A DNA stretch of 64,000 nt, taken from the NCBI GenBank assembly GCA_947494305.1, contig CANLUL010000001.1, positions 1,612,001 through 1,676,000 on the forward strand, in the 5' to 3' direction. Below are positions 16,879 to 25,185 of the stretch, one piece after another. The notes under the pieces are model-generated. The model did not search any database. It was not told the DNA's origin and saw only the letters and a list, made by a program, of their open reading frames with translations. The stretch comes from an uncultured Sphingomonadaceae bacterium (GTDB lineage: Bacteria > Pseudomonadota > Alphaproteobacteria > Sphingomonadales > Sphingomonadaceae). Position 1 is the first letter of the stretch. The number at the start of each line of letters is the position of its first letter. The position numbers and the translations under genes are program-made.

Positions 16879-17576
16879 TCGGTTCGCATCATTTTGGTAA
16901 ATTGACCTTTCGGCGTACCCCACAATTGATTGCCATCCAGATCAAATCCACGCTCCGCTTCCATCAGATATTCGCTTGTCAAACGAGTTTGAGAACCGAT
17001 AGCGATCCGTTTGTCACGGCGCTTGGAATATATTGTGCAGTTCTTCGGGTTTACCGATCCCTCCCAATTCTGATTATCGGAATTGGATTTCATTTTGACC
17101 GCCTTTGACTGATGCCAAATTTGATCGCATCCCTGCTCCATGGTCGGAGTTAAAGAGTCTATAGTAAGCAATTTTAGAATATCAGGGTTGGCTCGAGCAC
17201 CAGCAAATCTCTCTGGTTCTATCAAGCTCCAGGTTCGTTGCGCGACACTTCCATCTGGGAGATCGATTAGTTGTAATACACGCTGGCGATACGCTTTTTT
17301 CTGACTGGCAACATCCGTGCCTTGATTGCGCTGATAATAGATCCACTCACCTTCACCGAGTTTCGCAATGGATTTGCGAAAATCGACTACCTGATATCCT
17401 TTTTCATCCGGGTTCGATGCATAGTTTCCCACCATCAACTTGGATAGTTTTGCAGCGGTTCCACTCCAAGATGGTGCATCGCCATATCGATCCGAGTTCA
17501 GCTGATGCGGTTCTGCTTTGACTGGCATAGCCGCAAGAGTGCCAACCGACGCTAGAAAAACTAAAATTCGCCACAT
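16875..17576 (-). CDS. CpcT/CpeT family protein, secreted
   Basis: A 233-residue protein with a signal peptide (about 1-21, ending VKAEP). The mature part matches the CpcT/CpeT (DUF1001) family: LSKLMVGNYASN, VVDFRKSIAKLGEGEWIYYQRN, RQRVLQL and the C-terminal ERGFDLDGNQLWGTPKGQF. In cyanobacteria these are bilin lyases; outside them the role is unknown, and no phycobiliprotein is present here. The start ATG (17576) overlaps the TAA of the BKACE gene by 1 nt (TAATG), so translation is coupled. It is the last gene of a four-gene operon. Confidence 0.72.
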   Translation of the reverse strand: MWRILVFLASVGTLAAMPVKAEPHQLNSDRYGDAPSWSGTAAKLSKLMVGNYASNPDEKGYQVVDFRKSIAKLGEGEWIYYQRNQGTDVASQKKAYRQRVLQLIDLPDGSVAQRTWSLIEPERFAGARANPDILKLLTIDSLTPTMEQGCDQIWHQSKAVKMKSNSDNQNWEGSVNPKNCTIYSKRRDKRIAIGSQTRLTSEYLMEAERGFDLDGNQLWGTPKGQFTKMMRTD

Positions 17577-18508
17577 TATGTAGTCTCTCCAACCTGCGGC
17601 GCAAATGACACCGGCCATTGCGGCAACCTCATGATTTTTGCCGCCTGCTCCGGCGTAGCAACCGACCGCCCAAGTTTCCCGGCCAGTGCAACCACCTCCT
17701 CAACCAGTTCGATATTTTTCGGCACCCGCGGTCCGCCATAAGGTTCGATTCCGACCTGCACATGACCGCCGCGTTTAATCGCTTCTTCGGCCAGACCGCA
17801 GCCGACACAATCATCGCCAAAGGCCGACACTGACCAGGGCAGATCGCTGCCCTCTATCATCTCCAGATAAGCATCAAGGGCCTTTGCTGTTGGCGGCAGT
17901 CCAAAAGACATCGCTTCCGATCCAAAATAGAATTTCATAATCCCGCCTGGCGGCAATTCCCCGGCGCGGTGCAACGCCATGATAAACTTCACAAAGCCCG
18001 GTTCAAAAATCGAAATACTCATCCCTAGTTTCAGCCGCCGGCATGCCTCAACATAGTAATGACTGTCATGTGCATCATTGCGATAGACAAGCTGCGACGG
18101 GGCAAACACACCGTCTGCCATCGGTACCGACACGCTAAAGCTGCCGGGGTCACAAAGTCCCTGCGCAATCAAACCCTCTTCCGCCATCGCGGTTATATGG
18201 GCAAAGCGTTGCTCCACCGGAACCCCGCCGGGATCAGCGGGCATAGTTGGCGTCAATATCGCATCGGGGCGAATTGCCAGCAACTTGCGCCATGGCCGTG
18301 CATAGTCTTCCGCATCCATGATACCAGTGCGTCCGAACACCGGGTCACGCGTATGATTATGTACTAGCGCCGCTCCGGCCTCCATACACTCCACCGCCTG
18401 CGCGACGATGTCGTCTTCCTCATAGGGTACGTTGGGATTTTGCTCGGGCTTGACCGAACCGTTCAGAGAGACTTCGATGATCAGAGGCGTGTCGAGAACA
18501 TTGGTCAT
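17576..18508 (-). CDS. BKACE (DUF849) beta-keto acid cleavage enzyme
   Basis: A 310-residue TIM-barrel enzyme of the 3-keto-5-aminohexanoate cleavage (Kce/BKACE) family, which condenses a beta-keto acid with acetyl-CoA to give a CoA ester and acetoacetate. Family features include EVSLNGSVKPEQNPNVPY near the N-terminus, AALVHNHTRDP (metal-binding HxH), and GGHVQVGIEPYGGPR near the C-terminus. The substrate is not predictable; BKACE members vary widely. The ATG follows GGGGG. It is separated by 9 nt from the upstream AhpD-like gene and overlaps the CpeT gene downstream. Confidence 0.88.
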   Translation of the reverse strand: MTNVLDTPLIIEVSLNGSVKPEQNPNVPYEEDDIVAQAVECMEAGAALVHNHTRDPVFGRTGIMDAEDYARPWRKLLAIRPDAILTPTMPADPGGVPVEQRFAHITAMAEEGLIAQGLCDPGSFSVSVPMADGVFAPSQLVYRNDAHDSHYYVEACRRLKLGMSISIFEPGFVKFIMALHRAGELPPGGIMKFYFGSEAMSFGLPPTAKALDAYLEMIEGSDLPWSVSAFGDDCVGCGLAEEAIKRGGHVQVGIEPYGGPRVPKNIELVEEVVALAGKLGRSVATPEQAAKIMRLPQWPVSFAPQVGETT

Positions 18509-18517
18509 AGAGCCCCC

Positions 18518-19108
18518 TCACCCGTGCTTGTCGATTTGCCAACCACTTTCGGCAAGTGTCGTGTTAGCAAATTCTATCGGCGCGCTTTCGAGCGGTGTTC
18601 CAACCGTATCGTTCCAGCGGTTCAGAAACCCGAATATCGAAACCACTGCGGCCAGATCAATCACCTGTTCCTCTGCATAATGGTCGCGCAAAGCGGCATA
18701 GTGGCTTTCTTCCACCGCATTGGGCACCTGTCCCGATGCCAGTGCAAAGGCCAAGGCGGTCTTTTCCGCTTCATCAAATAACTCGCTATTCTGAAAGCGC
18801 CAAAGTTCCGCAATTTTCTCCGCACTGGCACCATTTTTCTCTGCGCCGTGGGATGTATGTGCCTGACAATAGCGACAGCCTGCACCGTAGCTGGCCATAT
18901 AGGCTACCATCTGCCGTAACTCTGCACCAATCGACAGTTGCGGCCCGACCATATATCCCATCATCGGCATCAGCGCCTGCAACAGTTCCGGCTTGCGTGC
19001 CATCGTCATAAAACTGTTGGGCAAGAATCCCATACTGGCCTTGGCCATTTCCATAATTGGTTGCAGTTCGGGGGGAACAGTGTCGAGCGGTTGAGGGCGT
19101 GATGTCAT
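18518..19108 (-). CDS. AhpD-like/carboxymuconolactone decarboxylase family protein
   Basis: A 196-residue all-helical protein. The AhpD redox motif is present: ASYGAGCRYCQAHTSHGAEK (CxxC with downstream His). The family includes peroxidase-related and gamma-carboxymuconolactone decarboxylase proteins; the intact CxxC favours a thiol redox or peroxidase role. The gene lies between the cupin and BKACE genes with gaps of only 9 nt on either side, so it belongs to the same pathway. The specific substrate is unknown. Confidence 0.82.
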   Translation of the reverse strand: MTSRPQPLDTVPPELQPIMEMAKASMGFLPNSFMTMARKPELLQALMPMMGYMVGPQLSIGAELRQMVAYMASYGAGCRYCQAHTSHGAEKNGASAEKIAELWRFQNSELFDEAEKTALAFALASGQVPNAVEESHYAALRDHYAEEQVIDLAAVVSIFGFLNRWNDTVGTPLESAPIEFANTTLAESGWQIDKHG

Positions 19109-19117
19109 ACTATTCTC

Positions 19118-19570
19118 CTAAGCGGCCTGCTGCGCGATCCGTCCGGTGGTCATATCCTCCAGCGTGATCGTGGTCAGCGTCTCTCCATCTGGTCCCATAA
19201 AATCGGCAAGCTTTCCATCCGGCGCATAGAGGTTGAATAACACCAGCGCACCCTCCGGTCCGCCATGCTCCATATGCACATCGCCCGGCTCCTTCGCGGC
19301 ATAATCACCGGCAACTCGAATACGTTTGTCACCGCTTTGATCACCGGCATAGTCATAGACATGCAATTCACCAGCCAGCACGGTCGAGGTTGTATGGCAG
19401 ACATGACGGTGAAAATGGCAATAGCTATCCGGCGCCCAGCGATAGAGCAAATCGATGTGCCCATCTTCGTTGGCCGAAAGCACCGCACCGTAATAATCAA
19501 TGGGATAATCAAATCGATCATCGCCAGTGAAGTGGATCCAGTTCAGATTCTCATTATCAAGTACGTTCAT
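19118..19570 (-). CDS. Cupin domain protein
   Basis: A 150-residue single-cupin protein. The two cupin motifs are recognisable: CHFHRHVCHTTSTVLAGELHVYD (three histidines plus a glycine turn) and EPGDVHMEHGGPEGALVLFNLY. The histidine-rich metal site suggests a metal-dependent dioxygenase, isomerase or sensor like ChrR. It is the first gene of the cupin, AhpD-like, BKACE, CpeT operon, and the start is preceded by AAGGAG. Operon context suggests that it acts on the same carbon compound as the BKACE enzyme; this is inference. Confidence 0.82.
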   Translation of the reverse strand: MNVLDNENLNWIHFTGDDRFDYPIDYYGAVLSANEDGHIDLLYRWAPDSYCHFHRHVCHTTSTVLAGELHVYDYAGDQSGDKRIRVAGDYAAKEPGDVHMEHGGPEGALVLFNLYAPDGKLADFMGPDGETLTTITLEDMTTGRIAQQAA

Positions 19571-19993
19571 CTAACGATCTCCTTCCAAGCAGCACAATCA
19601 CGTCACCGACAAATGCTAAACCGACCAAGACGGTGAAACAAGCATTGCTTGGAAAATAAGGTTGCCGTCTTCAGAGGTGTCGAACGATAAGCGCGGGAAA
19701 GCCGGGTTTTAATGATGGGTTTGGGAGAGTTAGAGTGTCTGTTGTGGGGCAGACGCTAAGCTAAGTCGGGATGCGTAGGAAAAGGTTCCATCGGAATAGC
19801 GATTGCGAAACCATAGTTTGATATCCTGTGTTGACGAAAGACTTGAAAGTTCGCCAGTGGCCGCTTTGGGCGAAAAAGCAGGCGTTAGAATTAGGCCGTT
19901 TGTTTGTCATCTAACGCACCATTTACGGTCGTTCATGTTCTTCAGTTCTGATGTCCTGTGTTAGCCTTTTACGCTTGGGTGGTTATGACCAAT
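19571..19993. other. Intergenic region with a decayed leader repeat
   Basis: About 420 bp between the SET-domain gene and the cupin operon, transcribed away from the cupin start. I see no gene. It carries the third, weakest copy of the leader/N-terminus repeat found at 27.4 and 28.4 kb (19690-19795). The operon promoter must lie near 19580-19680. Confidence 0.4.
19690..19795 (-). pseudogene. Decayed copy (C) of the HTH-gene leader and N-terminus
   Basis: Read on the minus strand, AACCTTTTCCTACGCATCCC resembles the leader in front of the HTH gene at 27458, followed at the same distance by CCCACAACAGAC where the intact gene has CCCATGACAGAC, and then by CCAAACCCA as in the intact N-terminus. 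The start codon is lost (ACA for ATG) and the frame soon diverges. I judge it the remnant of a duplicated gene start; the similarity is partial. Confidence 0.4.
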
Positions 19994-20497
19994 TTACACA
20001 TGTCCTATGAAACCGAACCGTTGCGGTTTATCATGATCAAGGTTGCGATCCATTTCGATGAGATAGGGGGCGGCAAACCCCTGATATGCATTTTTGCGGG
20101 CTTCCGGGAGGTCTTTCCAGCCTGTAATCGAACCACGGCATATGTCCTGCCCACATGAGCAACTTACGGGAAAGTGCTCTATTGTAAAGTTCCTCATTGC
20201 ATAATCGTAGGTCGCTTCTTCGCCCATAGCCATGTTTCGCATCGCTACGAAGTTGTGACCACCCGAAGCGTTTAGCTGGATCCCGCAATTCGGATCGCAG
20301 CTATGGTTAAGCTTGGAACTCAGACCACTGTGAAAGCCAAATTTGTTTTTTCCGATCTGGGAAGCATGTGAGTGGTTTGTGATTCCAGTGGATTCAAGTA
20401 CCCCCACCATTACAGTATCGCCGAGTCCAAAAGCCTTAAGTGTAAAAACCCCTTCACCTCTTCCAAGCGTCCTTCTTACTTCTATGCCGGTTTCCAT
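19994..20497 (-). CDS. SET-domain protein (putative lysine methyltransferase)
   Basis: A 167-residue protein with a compact SET domain: GRGEGVFTLKAFGLGDTV at the start, LNHSCDPNCGIQ (the NHS cofactor/active site), GEEATYDYAM, and a post-SET cysteine cluster CSCGQDICRGSITGWKDLP that would bind zinc. All core SAM-dependent methyltransferase motifs look intact. Bacterial SET proteins modify protein lysines, but targets are rarely known. The start follows AAAGGATGATTG. A 69-residue gene ends 4 nt before it and is probably co-translated. Confidence 0.85.
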   Translation of the reverse strand: METGIEVRRTLGRGEGVFTLKAFGLGDTVMVGVLESTGITNHSHASQIGKNKFGFHSGLSSKLNHSCDPNCGIQLNASGGHNFVAMRNMAMGEEATYDYAMRNFTIEHFPVSCSCGQDICRGSITGWKDLPEARKNAYQGFAAPYLIEMDRNLDHDKPQRFGFIGHV

Positions 20498-20501
20498 TCA
20501 A

Positions 20502-20711
20502 TCATCCTTTGTTCAAGTTAGCCACTAGATCCGGCAACGGGTTAAGAAATTCTGGATATGCGATAGCACCGGATTTTATCCGAGCCGCCGCAATCAGTTT
20601 CCAGTGATAATGGACAGCTTCAACACGATTGCGCTCATCATCGACAGACCCAGATTTCACTGTATCCATCAAAGCAATTTGGTGATCATGGAGAAGTACG
20701 TTGAAGTCCAA
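20502..20711 (-). CDS. Small protein upstream of SET-domain gene
   Basis: A 69-residue protein, probably helical, of unknown family (MDFNVLLHDHQIALMD..., then AVHYHWKLIAAARIK). The TTG start at 20711 follows a GGGAGAG site. It lies 4 nt upstream of the SET-domain gene. It may be its partner or substrate; nothing in the sequence identifies a function. Confidence 0.6.
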   Translation of the reverse strand: MDFNVLLHDHQIALMDTVKSGSVDDERNRVEAVHYHWKLIAAARIKSGAIAYPEFLNPLPDLVANLNKG

Positions 20712-20938
20712 TTTGCTCTCCCGTGGCGGGAGCGCGATGGTCTCTCAGTCGAGGGGCTACAAGAATTTGAGCCTCGATACAAACAAGATGGGGTTAGTGG
20801 ACACATTTTTCAATGAGTGTTTGGTTGTAGATATAGCAAATCCATTAGTCGACCTGCCAATGGACAAGACACAATACCTGTGTTTGCTAAAAAACAATTC
20901 TAGCGAATTTTACTGGTTAGCAAATCTCCAGAAACTCT

Positions 20939-21112
20939 TTATCCCGCGAGAACTATCGCGGCTATCTCTTCTATATTGCCGTCCACAACCAAAGGCGACC
21001 CTCCGACAATTCCGACATTAGTCTGGCCATTCTCACCGGTCCGCAGCCAAGCGATATTCTGTGCAACTACCATATAATTACCACCACGCGAATTGAGTAA
21101 AACGAATTGCAT
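20939..21112 (-). CDS. Small protein resembling FlbD-type fold
   Basis: A 57-residue protein from ATG 21112, preceded by an AGGAG site 8 nt upstream. Its pattern (MQFVLLNSRGGNYMVVAQN, then AWLRTGENGQTNVGI, then GGSPLVVDGNIEEIAAIV) has the strand-turn-strand layout of short FlbD-like or LytTR-like domains: an RGG turn, a second strand pair and a C-terminal EEI helix. I do not know its function. A longer in-frame start at 21139 has no ribosome site. It is monocistronic. Confidence 0.65.
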   Translation of the reverse strand: MQFVLLNSRGGNYMVVAQNIAWLRTGENGQTNVGIVGGSPLVVDGNIEEIAAIVLAG

Positions 21113-21484
21113 ATTTGTGTCTCCTGACCTGTTCTGCACTACCGGATAAATCTCTTTTATAGATTAACGTTCAGCTTACTATGGCATCGGCATCATCTTC
21201 GAGAGCGAGCATTGATGATTGATCCGTAATCGCACGAGAAATCCATTTTAATAATAACATTAGGACATGCTGACTTATAGGCCTAGGAAAGCGCTGCGGT
21301 TCGAAAAGTTGACGCATTGCGATACAGTTAAAACTTTCAGATTGCTTGCTGTGAAGTGGGTAGGTGCGAGAATCCTCGTTCAACCACTCCGCGCACCTAC
21401 TCGACGCCGCATTTACCAATGTCCATTAGCCTTTGTTGCCCGACCACAGACGTGACGCAGACTTAACCCAAAAGGGATACCACC
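21113..21484. other. Intergenic region, mostly featureless
   Basis: About 370 bp. A minus-strand frame (21171-21317, 48 codons from an ATG) is open but lacks a ribosome site and family features, so I do not call it. It holds a 9-bp inverted repeat (21360-21400). Promoters for the genes on both sides must lie here. Confidence 0.4.
21360..21400. repeat. Inverted repeat with 9-bp arms
   Basis: GTAGGTGCG (21360-21368) and CGCACCTAC (21392-21400) are perfect complements around a 23-nt loop. The T tract is absent. The role is unknown; it could be a structured RNA element in the leader of the small genes from 21485. Confidence 0.45.
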
Positions 21485-21628
21485 ATGGCGAAATCACAAA
21501 GAAAGTCGAAGCGGGAAATCCGCAAACCAAAGGCGGAGAAAATAAAGAAGAACAATGTCTCCAACCCTTCCACCAAGGCCGGCATTGTACCAGGGCTGGA
21601 GAATATGAAAAGCAACCGGGGAAAATAG
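21485..21628 (+). CDS. Small lysine-rich protein
   Basis: A 47-residue, strongly basic protein (MAKSQRKSKREIRKPKAEK..., ending ENMKSNRGK). I recall short Lys/Arg-rich proteins of this kind (MAK...NREIRKPK) in alphaproteobacteria as hypothetical proteins. The ATG follows AAAGGGATACC. It is likely disordered and may bind nucleic acid or ribosomes; this is inference from composition. The next gene starts 22 nt after its stop. Confidence 0.65.
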   Translation: MAKSQRKSKREIRKPKAEKIKKNNVSNPSTKAGIVPGLENMKSNRGK

Positions 21629-21650
21629 TATAGCCGGAAGGGTGATACCG

Positions 21651-21893
21651 ATGCGTATCAAGCCAAAGATGTGCCGAGAGCAGCAAGCGATACAACTTGC
21701 AATAGCTGAGAATGATCCTCTGCAAAGCCGCCGCGATGTTGCGATAGCAGCTGCCGAAGCATGGGGGCGAGAAGCACTGCAAGCTGAAAAACGTGAAGCT
21801 GGCAGTGTTGGTTTGCGCGACCGGTTGGATGCTGAAATTACATTGGAATTTGCCCAGGAGGCAGATTTGGAAAGAAACGATAATGCCCGTTAG
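21651..21893 (+). CDS. Small acidic/helical hypothetical protein
   Basis: An 80-residue helical protein (MRIKPKMCREQQAIQLAIAE...). The central part has alternating Ala/Glu/Arg heptads and the C-terminus is acidic (LDAEITLEFAQEADLERNDN). It has no known domain. The ATG at 21651 follows GAAGGG; the earlier in-frame GTG at 21642 is in the ribosome site. It overlaps the next tiny membrane-protein gene by 11 nt. Confidence 0.55.
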   Translation: MRIKPKMCREQQAIQLAIAENDPLQSRRDVAIAAAEAWGREALQAEKREAGSVGLRDRLDAEITLEFAQEADLERNDNAR

Positions 21894-21996
21894 ACTGCAA
21901 ATAGCCTATGGGCTGATTATCATGATGATAACAGCTGCAAGTATTGGCCTTTATTACTACCGAAAGAACAAAAAAGACAAACATGGTGGTTGGTAA
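21883..21996 (+). CDS. Tiny single-pass membrane protein
   Basis: A 37-residue protein: a hydrophobic helix (residues 6-25, IAYGLIIMMITAASIGLYYY) followed by a basic tail (RKNKKDKHGGW). The start lies inside the 3' end of the preceding gene in another frame, with AAAGAAA upstream. The positive tail suggests that the C-terminus stays in the cytoplasm. The call is tentative because of the length. Confidence 0.5.
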   Translation: MPVRLQIAYGLIIMMITAASIGLYYYRKNKKDKHGGW

Positions 21997-22083
21997 CTAA
22001 AGTTCTAACCCCGTTATTTTCTGCAACCAAATTGGTTCGATAGCCTGACTTTCGCGAATCCAAGTTCAAAAGGAATTCTAAAT

Positions 22084-22236
22084 ATGAAGAAATTTCGGAT
22101 CAATCCGCCAATCGCCGTTGTTATAATCTTGGTTTCAGCCTTGGCCACTATGGCAGTGCAGAAGCAGTTGTCAGCTGACGACGCCGATCAGTTAACTGAA
22201 CGTGATTCCAATCAGGGATCTAGCTTTGAGAATTAG
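22084..22236 (+). CDS. Tiny membrane or secreted protein
   Basis: A 50-residue protein: a short basic N-terminus (MKKFRINPP), a hydrophobic segment (about 10-25, IAVVIILVSALATMAVQ) and a polar acidic tail. It is either a membrane-anchored peptide or a secreted peptide without a clear cleavage site. AAAGGAATTC stands upstream of the ATG. It belongs to the run of tiny genes from 21485 but is separated from them by 87 nt. Confidence 0.55.
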   Translation: MKKFRINPPIAVVIILVSALATMAVQKQLSADDADQLTERDSNQGSSFEN

Positions 22237-22788
22237 AAAGCCAACGTTTCCAATCAAAATTGGATTTCGGGATAGAATTGAAGATGCCTGCTCGACATGC
22301 AACGGAAGCTGGAACAAACCCGAGCAAGGACAATTGCTGAACAGCCCGAAAATATTCTACTCGAACTTGGTGTCGTCGATGTAAATGTGGCTGCCATTCA
22401 CATTGACGTTGCCATCATAAGTTTGTGCGAAAAGTATAAACTCTCCCGGTTAGATCATCTTCTCCGCTGATGTCAGCTTCCCACCCAAACTTTGTCGTTC
22501 AGTCTTCCAATTGCTACTGTCCGATTGCGGGATAAAACGGCCATTGAAAATGCATGTTCGGTTACTCCGAACAACTATTTTTATCGTTGTGACTTATTAG
22601 ATGTTCGTCGATATTTCGGTACCAATCATTCGAAAGGCTCAATTCAGATGGAAGTGTTGCTGACTAGCTGTCAATTTGTCACGCTATTCCGTAAGAGTCC
22701 ATCGATCTAAAATTCCGCCTAACGTCTTTTGAACTAACAGCAGGATGATTTTCAGTTATCCGTTACAGTAAATTCCAAAGGAATAAAA
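22237..22788. other. Gene-poor stretch before the Nudix gene
   Basis: About 550 bp without a convincing gene. Two segments (around 22265-22315 and 22520-22575) share a loose pattern: GGGAT, then GAA-ATGC, then TCG and AAC. They may be degraded duplicates. The promoter of the Nudix gene should be near 22700-22780. Confidence 0.35.
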
Positions 22789-23562
22789 TTGACCGACACC
22801 TTTACACCAATACAAGCGCTTGTCGAAGGTAATATCCGGCTAGCGGCGACTGTAATGCTCATTCGAGATAGTGCGCAGGGTCTTGAGGTATTCATGGTAC
22901 AGCGACCAGGGAAAGGGGATTTCCCGGATCTTCATGTATTCCCTGGCGGAAAAGTTGATGCAGATGATTTCTCTCCAGAGATTTGCTTCGGCCTAGGCGA
23001 TTCAGAAGCGAGTGCGCGACTGGGGGTTGCCTCGGGTGGCCTTAGATATTGGATTGCAGTGGCCCGAGAGTGCTTTGAAGAATGCGGCGTTTTGCTGGCA
23101 CGCAAAGAAGGGGCCGCAGTTTCGTTTGATGAACACACGGCGAATCGATTGCATCATCACAGGGAGCGCCTTCTCGCAAACAAAATTTCATTCAGTGATA
23201 TTTGCCGTACCGAACAACTCCAAGTCGACTGTGAGCGCCTGGCATATTTCAGTCACTGGATCACTCCTGATCAAGTTCCACGGCGATTTGATACTCGGTT
23301 TTTCGTTGCGACAATGCCCGTGGATCAATCCACACATGCCTACACTTTCGAGACAGTCGATGATGAATGGATCCAGCCTAATCGAGCGCTTGCAAACAAC
23401 GACGAAGGCCGCTGGCAGATGATTGATCCGACGCTGCGCTCCTTAGAAACTCTAAGCAAATACAGGTGCGTGAAAGATGCGCTTGGGGACATTCAACAAA
23501 GTTGCCATCTCATGCCACTTACTGAATCCCTATCCAGGCAGGGTATGCAGTCGCTTCGCTAA
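22789..23562 (+). CDS. Nudix hydrolase, NUDT7/19-like
   Basis: A 257-residue pyrophosphohydrolase. The Nudix box is split by an insertion: FPGGKVDADD (98% of family use GGxxE) comes first, and the catalytic RECFEECGVLL (RExxEExG) about 45 residues later, the arrangement of NUDT7/8/19-type CoA or nucleotide-sugar hydrolases. VMLIRDS and VFMVQRPGKGDFPDLHVFPGG begin the fold. A TTG start (22789) follows AAAGGAATAAAA. The substrate is unknown; CoA derivatives are a reasonable guess. It is monocistronic. Confidence 0.82.
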   Translation: MTDTFTPIQALVEGNIRLAATVMLIRDSAQGLEVFMVQRPGKGDFPDLHVFPGGKVDADDFSPEICFGLGDSEASARLGVASGGLRYWIAVARECFEECGVLLARKEGAAVSFDEHTANRLHHHRERLLANKISFSDICRTEQLQVDCERLAYFSHWITPDQVPRRFDTRFFVATMPVDQSTHAYTFETVDDEWIQPNRALANNDEGRWQMIDPTLRSLETLSKYRCVKDALGDIQQSCHLMPLTESLSRQGMQSLR

Positions 23563-23890
23563 TCTGATTTGCATCAGCTGCTACCCGCTGAACACAAGGT
23601 AAACTATCAACCAAGCTCTAATATCTTCTATAAGCGCAACAGCGGACACGTCTCAATATCAAACCATTTTGGCAATCTAAAATATGCCTTTTATAATAGC
23701 TTTTTCTAAACGCATCTTGTTATGGATAGGCCAATTCGCGTTGGTTCGCGGCGCACAGCAGTACGATTGCCAGCTTCGATCCACTTCGATAGGCGCGGGT
23801 TTTGAGGCAAAAATAGAGTTACAAATTATGGTGTGCGATATGGATCAATGCAGCTGTGAAAATTGACAACTTTCTAGGGAAGAAAAGAAA
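23563..23890. other. Intergenic region before the TIGR03032 gene
   Basis: About 330 bp. An open frame of 60 codons (23684-23866) exists, but it has no ribosome site or recognisable feature and I do not call it. The AGGGAAG ribosome site of the next gene is at its right end. Confidence 0.4.
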
Positions 23891-24952
23891 ATGCAGGAAG
23901 ATGTCGCCGATAACAAAACACCAGAACCCGGCAAGATCGATATCAATTTTTCTCCTGGGTTGGCTAATTTCTTAGCGACCAACCACATATCACTCGGCTT
24001 CACCTCTTACCAGACAGGTCGCCTATATCTGGTAGGATCCGGAGAAGATGAAAAGCTTGCTCTGCACGAAGCACAATATCCGCAGGCGATGGGTGTACAA
24101 GGTGATAGTGAGCGCATTTATTTGGGCACGCTGACACAGGTTGTCCGGCTGGAAAATGTTTTATCGGCGGGACAACTAGCCAATCAGGTTCACGACAAAG
24201 TCTATGTCCCCCGCAACTTTCAGACTACAGGAAATATTGATATTCACGAACTCGGCGTTCGTAACAGTGGCAAGATAGTTTTCATCAATACGCGCTATAG
24301 CTGCCTTTGCGAACCGGATATCAAGAATAGCTTTAAACCGATCTGGAAACCGTCATTTATATCCAAATTGGCACCTGAGGATCGTTGCCACCTCAATGGT
24401 TTGGCGATGGTCGCCGGGGAACCTAAATATGTCAGCGCATGTTGCCGATCAGATGTTGTCGACGGTTGGCGCGACCGCCGCGATGACGGCGGAGTTATCA
24501 TAGATATTGATACAGATGAAATTATGGCGGAAGGCCTTTCCATGCCGCACAGCCCGCGCTGGTATGATGGCAAGCTATGGATATTGAATTCCGGCAGCGG
24601 TGAATTGGGGTGGATCAATCCGAAGGACAAAAGCTTCAATGCAGAAGCCTTCTTCCCCGGCTTTCTGCGCGGCCTAGCGTTCCACAACAATTACGCTGTG
24701 ACAACCCTTTCCAAGCCCCGATACAAGCGCTTTGAAGGTCTGACACTTGATGCCAAGATGAGAGAAAAAGGCGTAGATCCGTGGTGCGGAGTGCAGATCA
24801 TCAATCTGTCCAGTGGCGATATTGCTCATTGGCTTCGATTTGATGGCGCAATTAGCGAGCTATTTGATGTGTGTGTGTTGCCCGGCGTCAAAAATCCTCT
24901 CACACTTGGACCCCATTCAGCAGAAATTGCCGATTTCATCACATTTGAATAA
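23891..24952 (+). CDS. TIGR03032 family protein (beta-propeller-like)
   Basis: A 353-residue cytoplasmic protein of the TIGR03032 (DUF4915) family, predicted to be rich in beta strands. Features: ISLGFTSYQTGRLYLVG, NIDIHELGV, VFINTRYSCLCEPD, RCHLNGLAMVAGEPKYVSACCRSD and MPHSPRWYDGKLWILNSGSGELG. These repeats suggest a propeller-like fold. The function is uncertain; family members often sit beside surface-polysaccharide genes, but none is visible here. The ATG follows AGGGAAGAAAAG. It stands alone. Confidence 0.78.
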   Translation: MQEDVADNKTPEPGKIDINFSPGLANFLATNHISLGFTSYQTGRLYLVGSGEDEKLALHEAQYPQAMGVQGDSERIYLGTLTQVVRLENVLSAGQLANQVHDKVYVPRNFQTTGNIDIHELGVRNSGKIVFINTRYSCLCEPDIKNSFKPIWKPSFISKLAPEDRCHLNGLAMVAGEPKYVSACCRSDVVDGWRDRRDDGGVIIDIDTDEIMAEGLSMPHSPRWYDGKLWILNSGSGELGWINPKDKSFNAEAFFPGFLRGLAFHNNYAVTTLSKPRYKRFEGLTLDAKMREKGVDPWCGVQIINLSSGDIAHWLRFDGAISELFDVCVLPGVKNPLTLGPHSAEIADFITFE

Positions 24953-25185
24953 TGCTTGCTCAACTGGCTCTCGCATTCGGTTGAGCCGCAAATTGAAAAC
25001 GCCAGTTTCCACCTATTTTTACAAACTGATCATAATAACGAAGACTCCTCCTCAAATCACGGCGCGACTGACCTGCCGCGGTGTGGAGGACATGGCACAG
25101 CGAGCATAGAGCGTTCAAAATCAGTTCAACGCACCCCGTGTTCTCACAAAACCCGTCATCCTCCATACGTGCTTCACGCTTCACT

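Noticed and set aside
21171-21419. 82-codon minus-strand frame
   Set aside because: It begins at TTG without a ribosome site; the only internal ATG leaves 48 codons, and no family feature appears.
22260-22580. Two loosely similar segments in the gene-poor stretch
   Set aside because: Similarity is limited to a few short words; could be chance in this composition.
23684-23866. 60-codon plus-strand frame
   Set aside because: No ribosome site, no helix pattern or motif, and no paralogue; probably chance.
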